Counted from the first letter of the stretch, positions 34,100 through 46,325 are shown. The stretch is DNA of 64,000 bases from Agelaius tricolor (GCA_023055355.1 JALJCS010000015.1:21503516-21567515), one strand, 5' to 3'. A program made the numbers and translations. Notes: generated by a model from the sequence alone, not told the origin.

Positions 34100-34320
34100 T
34101 CTTTTGAGGGCACCAGTGGGATTAGTGCCCTCGTGGATTCTTCAAATATTACAGTGAATTTAATTAAATACATCGTGATCCCAAAAGAGGCTCATCTAAT
34201 TAGCCAGATCTAGAATACATTTATTCTCTTTCCTTGCTCTTCCAATGAGAAGCCTCAGCATCAGCTCATATCCTATTTTTAATCATTCCTAGACTCAGAG
34301 GGCTCTCCTTCCTCTGTGTG
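34100..34320. promoter_or_regulatory. Candidate conserved non-coding element with ATTTAATTAAAT palindrome
   Basis: The block has a perfect 12 bp palindrome ATTTAATTAAAT at 34158-34169, then TCATCTAATTAGCCAG near 34191, TAGAATACATTTATTC and CCTATTTTTAATCATTCC. It is AT-rich and non-repetitive, 1.3 kb upstream of exon 4. Homeodomain-type cores dominate. Regulatory function is inferred. Confidence 0.4.
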
Positions 34321-35583
34321 AGCAAGGCACACAGCGCTGGGTAATATGTGTCTTTAATCTTATCTCAGCTGTAACTGAGATAATAAGAATCAGAATTTTT
34401 TACCAGAAGGTCCTGGCTGCACGTAGGCAATATTTTTGATTGACAAACCTCAAGATCATGTCTAAATCGCTGTACTTGTGCCTCAGGCCAAGTGTGTGCT
34501 GAGGAAAGAGCTCCATGAGATGACACAAAGACTCAGGGAGGTCTCGGGGTTGGATGGCAGGAGCTGGCAGGCAGTATTGCACAGCTGAACTGTTAGGTGT
34601 GGGGTGGAAACACCAGAGGCCTTCATTGAGGATTCCATGTTGCTTCACCTTGGTTTTCATTTTTTCTAGATAGTGACATGCCCTTACTGTGGAATTGGGA
34701 AAGTTCCTGTGACCTCCTGCTGCCCAGGGGGAAGGGACACAGCTGTGCTGCGGCAGCCAGTGTGGCTGTGCAGGGTGAATTCTACTCTTTGCCTCTAAGA
34801 AAGAATTTCCATGTCTGTGGGATCCATGACAGGAAATGGCTGCTTGTTTCCCAGAGGCATGGCCCTCTGTACCAGGGGATTGATAGGTGTTGCCAGATAA
34901 TTGTGGTATGAGAATCCAGCGTGAGCTGTGCTGGCGGTGACCAGGGTTTTTCCAGGTGGCACCTGGCTGCAGGCCCACCACTGGCTTTTCAGCCAAGGTC
35001 TCTGTCACAGCCATCTTGCAGGCCAGGCTGCTGCTTCCTTCCTGATCCAAGGGAGTAAAACCTGGGTGCCAGAGAGCAGAGAGTTGGATGATGGGCAGGA
35101 TGGCTCTGCACTCTGCTTCCATACACTGTGTCCAGACCTCTTTATCTAGTGGGTTTGTTGTGATCTAGGGTTGCTTTGGTTTTACTTTTCCTAGTTTTCC
35201 ATGAGAATTTACCAAATTTAATGTTGAGGTTGTTATGCAGTTGGATCCCCTCCCAGGACAAGCTTTGAGTGTGAAGGAATGAGCCCTCAGTGGGTTGTGA
35301 GCAGGTGTTACTGCTGGGTCTGGTGCTTTCCCTCACTGAGGGAGATGGTGTTGGCTGTGTCCATCTGTGCTTTGAGCCCATTTCAGTGCATTTGGGTTTT
35401 CACGCTCTTCAGCAGGAGACGGTGTAATACCTTGGGAACAAACAGGCATTGTCTCATCGGATCTGTGTCAAAACGTGGTTCCTTAACTAATTCCCAGGTG
35501 GCTTTTAGCGATTTACAGTGGACTAACCCAGGAGGCTGGGGGTGATGAAGGTCACTGACATCCCTCTGCTCTGCTCTCCACAG

Positions 35584-35815
35584 CATCTGCAGCACCATGA
35601 GAGCGGGGTGGAAGGGGAAAGCTGCTACTACCACTGTGTGCTCTGTAACTACTCCACCAAGGCCAAGCTGAACCTGATCCAGCACGTGCGCTCCATGAAA
35701 CACCAGCGCAGCGAAAGCCTGCGGAAGCTGCAGCGCCTCCAGAAAGGCCTTCCTGAGGAAGAGGAGGACCTCGGGCAGATCTTCACCATCCGCAAGTGTC
35801 CGGCTGCCGAGGCTG
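35584..35815 (+). CDS. ZFHX3: ZFHX3 coding exon 4 (residues 1066-1142 plus first base of codon 1143)
   Basis: This 232-base exon starts in phase 0 after CTGCTCTCCACAG. It encodes a linker ([12 protein letters not shown]), one C2H2 finger (C1083, C1086, H1099, H1105) of the [15 protein letters not shown] type, and a basic, helix-prone stretch rich in Arg, Lys, Leu and Gln. It ends in an acidic segment followed by [14 protein letters not shown]. The donor is GAGGCTG then GTGAGT at 35816. The phase-1 end joins AA of exon 5 to give Glu1143. Relative to mammals as recalled, HLQQHES has become HLQHHES, a small substitution. Confidence 0.96.
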
Positions 35816-35924
35816 GTGAGTGCTGCTGCCGCTCCTGGGCCGCGGGGTGGGCGAGGGGCTCCGACCCACTGGGCTGTTGGTGACAACATGGGCGAAGCTC
35901 CTGTCTCTGTTCCCTGCTGTGGGC

Positions 35925-35970
35925 TGGCAGTTTATCAGTAATTATCAGTAATTATCATAATAATCATTAT
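35925..35970. promoter_or_regulatory. Cluster of TTATCA (GATA-type) motifs just after exon 4
   Basis: TTTATCAGTAATTATCAGT is followed by AATTATCATAATAATCATT and ATCAGTTATAC, giving four TTATCA cores (reverse complement TGATAA, the GATA-factor consensus) in about 40 bp, mixed with TAATTA. It may be a small regulatory cluster or simply an imperfect 10 bp AT repeat. The position is 110 bp inside intron 4. Confidence 0.3.
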
Positions 35971-37984
35971 CAGTTATACATGTCAGGAACCCCACCTGCC
36001 TGAGGTGGTGTTTGGGAGGTTGAAGCGTGTGTGTTGGTTCAGGTCGGTGTCTTAAACCCTGGAATATTGTATGAGTATCTAAAGATTCTGTCATACCTGT
36101 GCAACTCAGCAAACAGTGCACCAGTAGATGTTTTGCAATGAGTCAAGTGATGCCCTGAGCACCACATAAGCTGTGCCAGCTTGGCACTGATTCCTGGTAC
36201 TGCAGCCACTCTGGACTGGGAGGAGGAGCTGGGCCAAAGGGGTGGGCAGGACATGTGAGTTTGCCACGTCTGTTTTCCATGTCTCCTCTGAAGTGAAGGG
36301 CTTGTATGAAACATTTGCTCACACAGATCATAGGGCAGGGATTGCAGCTGTGAATCCAGCAGAGTTGGTGTGCCTAAAAGGAGCAGCTAGGCTGGATGGA
36401 GTAGAGATGGTACTTTGTTTAGTCATGTAACGGATTGAGACGTTTTTAATGTTCTGAAAAACCCAGGTCTCATGAAGCCCTCTTGGGAGGGAGGAGGAGA
36501 ATCATCCTGGGTCAGCTGGTTTGTGGGCTGTCAAGGCACAATGGTGCTGGAGCTGGGGTGTGCCAGCAAAAACCTTCACAATCCTCATAGCTTCAAGCAG
36601 GGGTTTTCTCTATGACTGCTGTGAAAATGGGTAAATCCTACACATAGCCACTCTGGGGAATTGGCATTCTGCAGTGAATGCTCATGGAGACAAGGAAGGT
36701 GATCTTGGCTGAAAGGCTTGAGAAGGGATAGCAGCAGCAGCTGAGGGAGAACATGTGGGTTTTTGGAAATGTCCCTTGAATTCACGTCTGGGTCTCATTG
36801 CTGTTATGCCTGTGAGTAATGAGGATCTGAAATAAACCCAAAACACCCCGAGAGTGTGATGGGAGATTTTTCATTAAGAGTTAAATTCAGTCTTGTGGAA
36901 AAGGGCGCCCAGTCTGTGACCCTGGTGGCCCAGCAGAGGGGGAGCATGGAGCACGCTCCCCAAAGGTCACAGTGACAGCAGGAGCTGGCGCTGCCACACC
37001 AGCCCGGGGCACACGGGCACAGCAGCCTTGTGCCCGGGAAAACATCCCCAGCTCCAAAGGGCTCTTTGGGCTCTGGGTTCTGAGCTGCTTAAATGCAGAA
37101 TGAGCAGAGAGGGGAAACCATCCGTGCCCTTTGTGATAGACAGAACAACCTTGAAAACCTTGTCTCCTCTAGAAATTTCTGTTTGCCTTGTCTTTTACTG
37201 TACAAACCTTATCTTTCCCGTCCGGCTGCCCAGATTAGGACATGGCAGGTACTGGGAGGGCAGGAGCTGACTGGCTGGGAGGAAAAACAGTTTGGTGACC
37301 ATTTTAAAAAACGTATTATTTTTGAAGTAAAAGTCCGGACAAGTCACTGAAAGGAAAGCTCGATTTACAAATATTTTGATTTCCTTTAAGCTTGCTGGTT
37401 CTTCAACAAAAACTGACAGCAAACAAGACAGAATTTCTTGATCATATTGTATTTCAAAGGTTATGAATACAAGCAAGAATAAGGCTGCAGAAGGCAAAGG
37501 GGGTATCTTGGGTCGGTTTTGCAAGTCACTTTAAGCTGAGATACTTATTTCAAACACTCCTGGAGCCCATGGTTCAGCTGGTCGAAGTGGGGCACCTCAG
37601 TGGTGTGCTGGGCTAGGCATCCCTGCAGGGATGGGAGTCAGGTGTGGATGAGAAGCTGCTGTAACCCCGAGGGGGAGAAGGGGTGCTCCATCTCCCACTC
37701 GTTCTGATCCCCTCCACCCCCAGGTGTGGGGATGCTCATCTGGGGGGCACAGGCACAGTGTGACTCTGTGCCCTGTGTCTCCCCCTGCTCTCCAGCAGCG
37801 TCTCTCCTGTGTCCCCATCAAGGTGTTTTCTGTTGTTTCCTGACCACTGGCTGGACTTTTTGTTGTTGCTGTGCTGCAGTCCAAGTGCAGTGGTGTGTTC
37901 TGTCCCATGGCCTCGTGTGCTGCAGGGGAGTCACCCCATTCCCCTCTGCTCCATCCCATTGCTGTGCTGAGCGCCGCTGCTGGG

Positions 37985-38456
37985 GCTGAATGCTGGGTGT
38001 GCCTGCTCTGGGTGCACTGCTCTGTGTGTGCACTGCTCTGTGTGTGCCTGCTCTGGGTGTGCCTGCTCTGGGTGTGCCTGCAATGTGTGTGCCTGCTCTG
38101 GGTGTACCTGCTCTGGGTGTACTACTCTGTGTGTGCACTGCTCTGTGTGTGCACTGCTCTGGGTGTGCCTGCTCTGGGTGTGCCTGCTCTGTGTGTGCCT
38201 GCAATGTGTGCCTGCTCTGGGTGTGCCTGCTCTGGGTGTACTACTCTGTGTGTACCTGCTCTGGGTGTGCCTGCAATGTGTGTGCCTGCTCTGGGTGTGC
38301 CTGCTCTGTGTGTGCCTGCAATGTGTGTACTGCTCTGTGTGTACCTGCTCTGGGTGTACCTACTCTGGGTGTGCCTGCTCTGCGTGCACCTACTCTGTGT
38401 GTACCTACTCTGTGTGCCTACTCTGCGTGTACCTGCTCTGTGTGTACCTACTCGCT
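37985..38456. repeat. 15 bp TGCCTGCTCTGGGTG minisatellite
   Basis: About thirty copies of a 15 bp unit occur, with GTGTGCCTGCTCTGG as the commonest form and variants TACTACTCTGTG, TGCACTGCTCTGTG and CCTGCAATGTG. Variants recur in blocks, implying local duplication. Period 15 keeps three frames open and gives Cys-rich repeats that should not be taken for a protein. Confidence 0.95.
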
Positions 38457-38544
38457 GCTGCCTGCAGCATGTAGGAGAGAGCAGTGCTGTCTGGAGATAG
38501 TGAGTAGATATTTGCTTGTGTAGATGCATCTCAATCTGTTGGAA

Positions 38545-38650
38545 GAGCTCTGATCACACCTTAATTAGTCCTCTAACAATCTGCAAAGGTCAGTGCCAAT
38601 TGCCTGTTCATTTACATTTGTAATTGTGATGGTTCTTGATTGCACATTAG
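38545..38650. promoter_or_regulatory. Candidate regulatory island beside the 38 kb array
   Basis: ACACCTTAATTAGTCC, AACAATCTGCAAAGGTCAG (a nuclear-receptor half-site AAAGGTCA), TGCCAATTGCC, CATTTGTAATTGTGATGG and TTGATTGCACATTAG lie within 100 bp. The sequence is non-repetitive and bounded by GC-richer stretches. Function is inferred only. Confidence 0.33.
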
Positions 38651-41600
38651 TTGCAACTCACTCCCTCCCACCCTGCAGAAGCGCAGGCAGCCTGAGCAGC
38701 CGCTCCAGGGACACGGGGACCTTTGTCCCTGCCTGTGCCACCCCTCGGCCCTCTCCAAAAACTGGGTGTCTTTTGGGGAAGAGTATTAGCATCTGCCCTC
38801 CGCTTCCAGTAAAGGGATGATGAAGTTGTTGGCAGGGAAATTATGCAGACATCAGGCAGGAAACCCAGTCCTCCCTGAACTGGATAATTAAAGACAATTA
38901 AACTTTTCTTTGTGCTTTGAGAAGTGTGCTCATTACGCAGGAGCTGGGGGAGCGGCTGGAAGTTCAGCTGGTTTGTTGATCAGAGAGAGCACAGCTTCAG
39001 GGAGGGGGTACTGTCCTCTCAGGGTATTTTTGAACATCTCTTGCTGTGGTATCTGAGCTGCTGCCACTGCAGATGTCAGCCCCTTGCTGCAGCAGCGTCT
39101 GTGTAATGTTACCCATAAGCTAATTGATTTTTAATGATGGGGGTTTAGAGAAGAAAAAAGTAAAGAAAGAGTGGCCATAATAAAAACCAAAATGTTCTCA
39201 AGATGTTGGATGAATGCACTTACAGCTCATTAGATAATGGCAGAAACAAATGTGAAACAACCTGCATGGGATTTTCATTCTGACTTAGGAAGTGTTTCTT
39301 TCATCCCAGAAGGCATCGAGCAGCACACCCTCTGCCCAGCTCGGGCTGGTGGTCAGAGCGGGATTCCCGCTCTGTGTCCAGCCCATGTGCCCCTTCTGTC
39401 CCCATGGTATTTCTCTCCATGTGCCACCCACACAGAGGGGCTGCTGGGCCCCCAGTGCTCAGCCTGTGTCCCCCTGGGCAAGGGCTGGTTGCACTTGATG
39501 TGTTTGCTCCCTTCCCTGTTTCTCCTGGCTGCTCCCGTTCCCCATCTCTGCTCTCCCTGTCCATGGTGTGTTCTGTGGGAGGAGCAGAAGGGCTTTGCCT
39601 CCAGGGCGTGGGACAGACATCCTTTAGGTGTCCATCAGCCGGACACGCTCCTTGCCCGTGCCAGCCTCTCCCCTTGGCACAGAGGGCAGTGCCTGTGGTG
39701 CCCCAGTCACAGCAGTCCCTCATTGCTGCCAGTTCCTTGGCCATCATCTCCTTGCAGCAGGGGCTCATTCTTGCTGGGGCCCTGCAGGAGGAGCAGGGCA
39801 GGTGCTCTGGCAGCCCTTGCTGACACCAAGAGCTGTGAAGAGCCCCTTTGTCCCGGTAGGACGGGGGGCAGGGGAGCCACCTCTGCCCCTCTGCCAGCCC
39901 CCAGCACGGCGGGGCCACACTCCCTGCTCCAAACAGGGGGTTACACGTATTTTGGGGAGTACCTTTACTGCAAGGCTCTGCTCTGAGAACCCCCAGAAAG
40001 CTGCTGGCTCCTTGGAAGGGGGCATGCCCCAGAGCCCCTGCTTTCCCCCTCCCTGTGCCCCACAGGCAGAGCTGCACTGTTTGTCCACATCTCCCTGGTG
40101 TGTCAGTGTTTGACCTTTCCAGGGCTGGGAGCTGCAGACTGAAATCGGGATGTGAATCTTTAATGAAACCAAGTATGTAAACAGAGCTACAGTATAGCCA
40201 AAGCAGTATTCAGATGAGAAAACCCCACGTGGTTTCAAAACGGTGGTTCCCAGCCTCAGCATCACACCTCAGCCTGACTCTGCCTGTGTCACCTGCAGAC
40301 AGCAGGGTGCTCATTTGGCTGCTGCACCTCTGTGCACTGAGTCATGCGATTCCTTCTTCATCATCAAGCATGGAGTAATTATTCATGGGGTTTGTTACAG
40401 CAGAGGTGTGAGATGTGCTGGGGTGGATTTTTCATGATAGCAGATGCTCTACTTCCAATAGAACTTGTGAAGTGAAAGTTGGTAGTGATGAATTACATTT
40501 CTCCCTGCTTAAAATAAATGTAGTGGGATCTGATGTCCTCCACTTGGTCTGCATTAGAGACAGTGTGGTCATTCTTAAAGACGCCTGTCAGTCTCCAACT
40601 TCTGATGGAGGTAATGGAGGGTTTCGGAAAGAAATCACCGGTTTGCTTTGTAATCTGTCTCCAGTTTTTCGTGGGATTTGATTTCACAGAGCAATTAAAA
40701 ACTTACCAAGCAGGTGACCTGTATGGTGCCTGCAGGAGAAGAGCACACGGAGCCCATGCTGCAGCATCTGCCAGTCGAAAGCACTCTGCAGCTCTGGCTC
40801 TGCTGATGGTGCCACAGTTACATGGCTGAAATGTGTGGCCCTTGCAGAGGGCTGGGGAAGTAATTTCCAGGCTTGTCCTTGATTGACACATTTAATAATC
40901 TGCCAACCCAGGTTACAGCCTGAGCTCTGTGTGCAAACACCAAGTGCTGCCCAGCTTCATCTGTATCTCTTGGGCTTTTTACCTCTCACTCTCCAAAACT
41001 TGGTACTGCCTTTTCCCAGCATGTGCTCTGTAAGCCCCGAGGGCAGGGATCTGTAGCCCCTGCTCAGCTTTGTTTCCCTAGTGCTGTGTGTAAATCCAGC
41101 CAAGCCTGGTGTGTGCAGGGTCAGAGCTGGGCGAGTGGTTCTGGGGGTGCTGGAGCCCTTGGGGTGCCCCAGCTGGGGCTGGGCAGCAGCTTGTCCCGGG
41201 GGAAATCCCTTCCTGTCATCCCCTGAGGCTCAGGCAGCCAGACGAGGGCTTGTCCTGCCTGGGGACGATGTGGTGCAGTAGCACATGTGGCACAGCAGCA
41301 GAGGCAAACAGCCCTGGGCCATGTGTGTATTGGGCTGATTGAACTTCAGTTCCCTTTCCTGCAGCAGTTCTGATCTCCCTGCCAACCCCACCAGCTACCC
41401 CCACATGCAGGATTATCTCTTGTTTTCCAAGATCTTGTGTCACTCACACGTGTTCATTTAGAGGACAGTTTGTTGCCTTCCCCTTTGTTGTTCTGCTGAA
41501 CCTTGGAATTTTTTTCATTTTTTTGTGGATTGAATGGCTTCAGGACCTTTTACCTTTCCAGCAAGTTCCTAACAGAGTTGCAGTATTTCTGGTGTGGCCT

Positions 41601-44354
41601 CTCCACTGAGGGCCATCCCAAGTCTGAGCAGATGACAGAGTCTCTCCTCCATGGTCAGAGCAGAGACACAGGGGAAGCTTTTGGTTCTGCTTTAGTTTCA
41701 GTTTGCTTTAATGGTCATTGAAATCCAGCAAAAGTGTTTCCAGCAGCCATGGATCATGTTGGCTCCTTCAGAAGGCCTGAGGACATGAGGAGAGTCCATC
41801 AGTTTGAGAAACTTTTAGGGGTCTTTCCTGGTATTGTCCTGTAACATAATTTCTCTCTGTTCCCTCCTTGCATCCTTTCTCCCACCTCCATTTTGGAGAG
41901 CCCCATTCCCATCCCAGCAGCATCTCCCTGTCCTTTTCCATTTGGGACACCATGGGGCTGTTGAGGTCTGGGCCCAGAGAATGCAGGGATAAAGTTGGTT
42001 CTCTTTAATATCTGGCAGAAGGAGATTTCCTTTGGTTTTTGTGGTTTTTTTATTATTTTTATTTTTTGGGGTTGGTTTTGAGTTTAAAGTCAAGAGCATT
42101 TGTGCCTTAGCTCTGCTTTGACCAACCAGCAGCAGAGATAATCTCAAAAGGATATGAAAGGTTTAATAATTTTAATTTTGTTTTTATTGAAGTTGGTTGT
42201 GCCTTTTTTCCTGTGCCCCTGGTAGAGGGGGGCTGTAACAGAAGCCTGCCCAAAGGCTGCAGCATCTGGTGAATGACAGGGCAGCAGCACCCAGCCGTGG
42301 CAGGAATCTCACTAACTCCATCCTGCTCCACCTCCACTTGTCCTGGGGAGCTCATGGCTTTCATTAAGCAGAAAGAGAGGAAGCTCTGATAGCTGACTTG
42401 TTCTAGGATGTTTTTCTTGTTCGACTGCATCTTAAAGCCCTTTCCACTTAGGAAAAGTAAAGGAGGAAGTATCACCAGATGCTGCAGTACAACACTGTGA
42501 GGCTCCCGGTCCCTCTTCTCCTCTGCTTTTTTCTCTGTGTTCAAGCAAACTCCAGAGCCAGACTGAAGCCCAGCTCTCAAGAGCCCAGAGTCTCCCTGAG
42601 CTCTGTTTCCCTTGGGACTCAAGAGTGGCATCCCAGTCTCTTGGAACTCTGTCCCTGAAGCTCTGCCTTCGATGCCCAGGGCGTGATGCCCGCTGCACCT
42701 TCTGCTTCTCTTCCCTGTTGCTCTTTCTCCTTTCTCCTGCACAATTTAGAATAGGGAGCTATTCTCCTGAGGACCTGGAGGTGGTTGTTGCAGTGGTGCA
42801 GGTTAAAGACTGAGGTCTCTCCCTGTGAGGGGTGAACCAGTAAAGCTTTGGAGACCTTGCAGGTACTGCAGCGTGGTCCCCAGGTGTGCAGGAGCAGGCG
42901 AGATGTCCATGTGAGTGACATGGGATTCACACTGACAGCACACTGGCCTCTTGGTGAAGGTCCCATCAGTGTGGCTGTGCTGCTTCTGTCCCAGACTCGC
43001 CCCTGCTCAGGTGCTGTGTCTGACCCAAACCCCTGCTTTGATCTGCTGGTGGTGCCATGAAGAAAAAGAAACCCTCCAAAACCTTACCCACATTCTCCAG
43101 CAACTGTTCCTCCACTTCTAGCACTGATTTATGATGTTTGTCCCACAGACTCTGTTGCAGCAGCTCCTATCTAGCACCTTCCCACACATCTCACTCTTGT
43201 AGCCATTGCTGTGCTTCTGTTTTCTCCCTTGCTGTGGTACTGGGCTTCAGATTAAATATCTCTGGAGCAAACATGCCTCCTCCTTGTTCCCAGGTTAATG
43301 AGGTGATAGAGTTGCCTGGCTGCTGTGCTGTTCTTGGTGTATTAGTTTGGAGTCTCTTCTTTTGTCCCACTGTTGACCTGCACTGGGAGGGGCTGGAGGT
43401 TCAGCACAGAGTTCTGATGGTCCCTGAGCACCTTGTTCCCTGCTGGATGCCCAGTGCCACCCTGGCTGGGGACAGGGGCAGAAAGGAAAGGTCACTTAGG
43501 TTCAGCTGGGCACAGGCTTTGTGCTCAGAGGCAGCAAGGGTGTTTGACTGGTTTGTGGGTAAGCAGGGGAGACCTGGAGCAGCACGCTGGTGTGCCTGTT
43601 TGGAAGGTGGGTTGGAAGCCTGCTGCCACCAAACATGCCCATTTGGAGTTAGAGGCTTCACTGGCCTGTGTGAAAGATCCATTTGTTTATCCAAGCTGAT
43701 ACAAGCCCACAGGGTCACGCTCAGCACTGTAAGAGAATGTCCTTGGCCCTCTCCCTCTTCAGAGAATATCCTTGCAGGGCATCAGCTCCTTTCCTGGTTG
43801 TTCTGCCTTGTCCCTGCCCTGGTTCTCTCAGAGTTCATTCTGCTGCAGGAGCACATGTCTGATGGTCTTTAACTGGCAGCACTGAAGGAGGAGCCCCCTG
43901 CTACCCAAACCTCACCATGCAAACCCAACACACTGCCCAAAGCGAGACAGTCGAGACCTCTGTTCAGAGGAGACGTTGTGAGAATAGGGAGTGCTCTCCT
44001 CCACCTCTCATCTGTAGGTTGTGGATTTAATTGCAAGAGATACACAGCTTGGGTTCTGAATTGGATTCCTTTTTTTTCTGTACGAGCCATAGGCAAAATG
44101 AGATTCCATACCTTATCAGTGGGGTGATTTGTGAAACAGGGTTTGGCAGCAGCTGGCTCAGGCTGGCAGGGACCCCTGGCCCACTCCAGCATGGCCACTG
44201 CTGTGGTGTGCACCTTGGAGCACTCTGCTGTGTCCCTGCTCTGGCTCTGTCTGCCTGTGCTTGTGAAATGCACCTGCTCCTGTCCCTCCTGCAAGGCCTA
44301 TTGATCCCCTGGTGATGGCATTAACCTCCTCAGAACTGCCTGGGAGGGAGCTAC

Positions 44355-44735
44355 CACATGCATTTATTTTTCCACTAAAACTCTAAGATTGGCTAATAAC
44401 GTGTCTGTCAGCACCAGTGTCCTGCCTGCTCTGACTGCTTCAGAGGGAAATCTGGGGGCCCATAGACAAATAATAACCCACCCAAATCGAGGTCTCATCC
44501 TTGTTCCTACTAAAATGCAGTTCATGCCCTTAAGCAAGAGGGTTTCTCTCTTGTCCCAGTACTCAGTTTGCTTTTCTGAGTTGCACATCTCAATGCCTTT
44601 GCCATGTATTTTGTTTTGACCTCAATGATTTCTTGAGGCCACAAGTTCCAAAGGTTAATTGGGAGCTGTATGAGAAATTATTATCCGTATTTGCTTCCAA
44701 TTTGCATTTTTTTCCCTTTTCCGTGTCAGTCCTTC
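44355..44735. promoter_or_regulatory. Candidate conserved non-coding element, intron 4
   Basis: A long AT-richer block includes ACATGCATTTATTTTTCC, AGATTGGCTAATAACG, GACAAATAATAACCC, CAAAGGTTAATTGGG, GAAATTATTATCCG and CCAATTTGCATTTTTTTC (an octamer-like ATTTGCAT on the reverse strand). There is no repeat or coding explanation. The call is compositional. Confidence 0.33.
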
Positions 44736-45121
44736 CAAGAGTGGTGAGTGAGAGAAGCAGTGTTGGTCTGACTCTGTTGAACCTTCACTTGGATGCTCCT
44801 GTGAAGGCCACCGGCAGCTCAAAGAGCCTGAGCCCCCTCCTTCTCTGTACTTCCTCCTACCCCTTTTCAGGCTTTTCAATCTTGTGTGGTCGCTTCATTA
44901 AATACATAGCAGTGGTTTGGGTTTTTGGTTCTGTCCTACACAGGTGCTTGTCCCCTGTCAGTGTGCCAGGTGCAGTCTCTGCTGGTCTGCAGGGATGTGC
45001 TGCCCTCTCCACACGGTGCACCCCAGACATCAGTGCCCAGCCTGGGGCCCCAAACCCCTAAATCTCAGTGTGGCTCTGGGATGGTGTGTGCGGGGCCCTG
45101 CGTGCCCCCATCACACCCCAC

Positions 45122-45142
45122 GGTTAGGGTTTAGGGTTAGGG
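45122..45142. repeat. Short interstitial telomere-like motif
   Basis: GGTTAGGGTTTAGGGTTAGGG contains three TTAGGG hexamers, the middle one preceded by an extra T. This is the vertebrate telomere unit in an internal position, 0.4 kb before the 21 bp minisatellite. It is too short to indicate a chromosome fusion and may have arisen by repair-linked telomerase addition or by chance. Confidence 0.7.
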
Positions 45143-45549
45143 CACCAGGGCACAGCCCGATGTGGCTGCCCATGTGCAGGCACTGCTGCACCTTCTCTGG
45201 TTACCAATTAAGCTGAAGCATTCTGGCCTTTTCCATCCCCTTTTCATGGTGATGAAGGTTGAATTAGGGCTGAGTGTTTGGGATTGTTCCTTGGCCTCCA
45301 CTGCTACTTTGCTGCCTCCTTTGTGGCCAAACAATGGGATTAATTTGGCCTTTGCCAGCCCTGCTCAGCGCCGGCCGTTCCACTCCACTTGCGCAGCCAC
45401 GTCTCCCTTCCACAGCACCTGCTGCTGGCTCCTGCTCTGTGTGTGTGGCGTGGAGGGGCCCTCATGCTGCGTTTGTGTTGGCCTGGCAGGGTCAGGGCCT
45501 GCTGGTCTCCTCCTGCTCCAAGGGACCTGTCAGGAGGTGCCGTGCAGGG

Positions 45550-46325
45550 CAGCAGCCCCTTCCCTTCCTACTGCAGCCCCTGCCTGCAGCAGCCCCTTCC
45601 CTTCCTACTGCAGCCCCTTCCCATCCTGCAGCAGCTCCATCCCTTCCTGCAGCAGCCCCTTCCCTTCCTGCAGTAGCCCCTGCCTGCAGCAGCCCCTTCC
45701 CTTCCTACTGCAGCCCCATCCTGCAGCAGCTCCTTCCCTGCCTGCAGCCCCTTCCCATCCTGCAGCAGCTCCATCCCTTCCTGCAGCAGCCCCTTCCCAT
45801 CCTGCAGCAGCCCCTTCCCTTCCTGCAGCAGCCCCTTCCCATCCTGCAGCAGCTCCATCCCTTCCTGCAGCAGCCCCTTCCCATCCTGCAGCAGCCCCTT
45901 CCCTTCCTGCAGCAGCCCCTTCCCATCCTGCAGCAGCCTCTTCCCTGCCTGCAGCAGCCCCTTCCTGCCTGCAGCCCCTTCCTGCCTGCAGCCCCTTCCC
46001 ATCCTGCAGCAGCCCCTTCCTGCCTGCAGCTCCATCCCTTCCTGCAGCAGCCCCTTCCCTTCCTGCAGCAGCCCCTTCCCATCCTGCAGCAGCCCCTTCC
46101 CTTCCTGCAGCAGCCTCTTCCCTGCCTGCAGCAGCCCCTTCCTGCCTGCAGCTCCATCCCTTCCTGCAGCAGCCCCTTCCCATCCTGCAGCAGCCCATTC
46201 CCATCCTGCAGCCCCTTCCTGCCTGCAGCCCCTTCCCATCCTGCAGCAGCCCCTTCCCTTCCTGCTGCAGCTCCATCCCTTCCTGCCTGCAGCTCCTTCC
46301 CATCCTGCTGCAGCCCTTCCTGCAG
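45550..46325. repeat. 21 bp CAGCAGCCCCTTCCCTTCCTG minisatellite (0.78 kb)
   Basis: Thirty-odd copies of a 21 bp unit occur, with CCCATCC alternating with CCCTTCC and some shortened 15 bp units lacking CAGCAG. Nearly every junction has CTGCAG. The + strand is pyrimidine-rich, and frames on both strands stay open for 200-430 codons because 21 is divisible by three. The predicted peptides are low-complexity Pro/Ala/Ser/Leu or Gly/Arg/Lys and are not credible proteins. Confidence 0.95.

Larger units (their letters stand above)
14857..35583 (+). other. ZFHX3: ZFHX3 intron 3
   Basis: This 20.7 kb intron has donor GTAAGG and an acceptor preceded by TCCCTCTGCTCTGCTCTCCA. I see no additional coding exon. 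Stretches with nothing recognised are 14857-15525, 15965-17030, 17130-21475, 22145-22730, 22865-24035, 25100-27165, 27365-28595, 28775-30375, 30630-32330, 32525-33520, 33765-34095 and 34325-35583. These are unique, moderately GC-rich avian-type intron with purely random open frames. A small AT-rich patch (CTAATGTAATCCATTAGCC) sits near 17055, an A-rich tract near 19540-19605 and a (GC)n run GCGCGCGCGC near 25102. The arrays and AT-rich islands listed separately account for the remainder. Confidence 0.9.

Noticed and set aside
34400..35122. Minus-strand 240-codon frame upstream of exon 4
   Set aside because: I recognise no domain, composition is ordinary for random GC-rich sequence, and there is no splice or promoter context. 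It is the least repeat-like of the long frames, so a homology search would be a fair check.
37818..38529. Cys-rich frames of about 128-209 codons
   Set aside because: Produced by the 15 bp array. The cysteine pattern is repeat composition, not a cysteine-rich domain family.
39237..40077. Plus- and minus-strand frames of about 250 codons
   Set aside because: They overlap one another on opposite strands in GC-rich intron with no recognisable domain or codon bias.
43138..43872. Plus-strand 244-codon frame
   Set aside because: No recognisable domain; Cys/Trp-rich composition typical of random translation of GC-rich avian intron.
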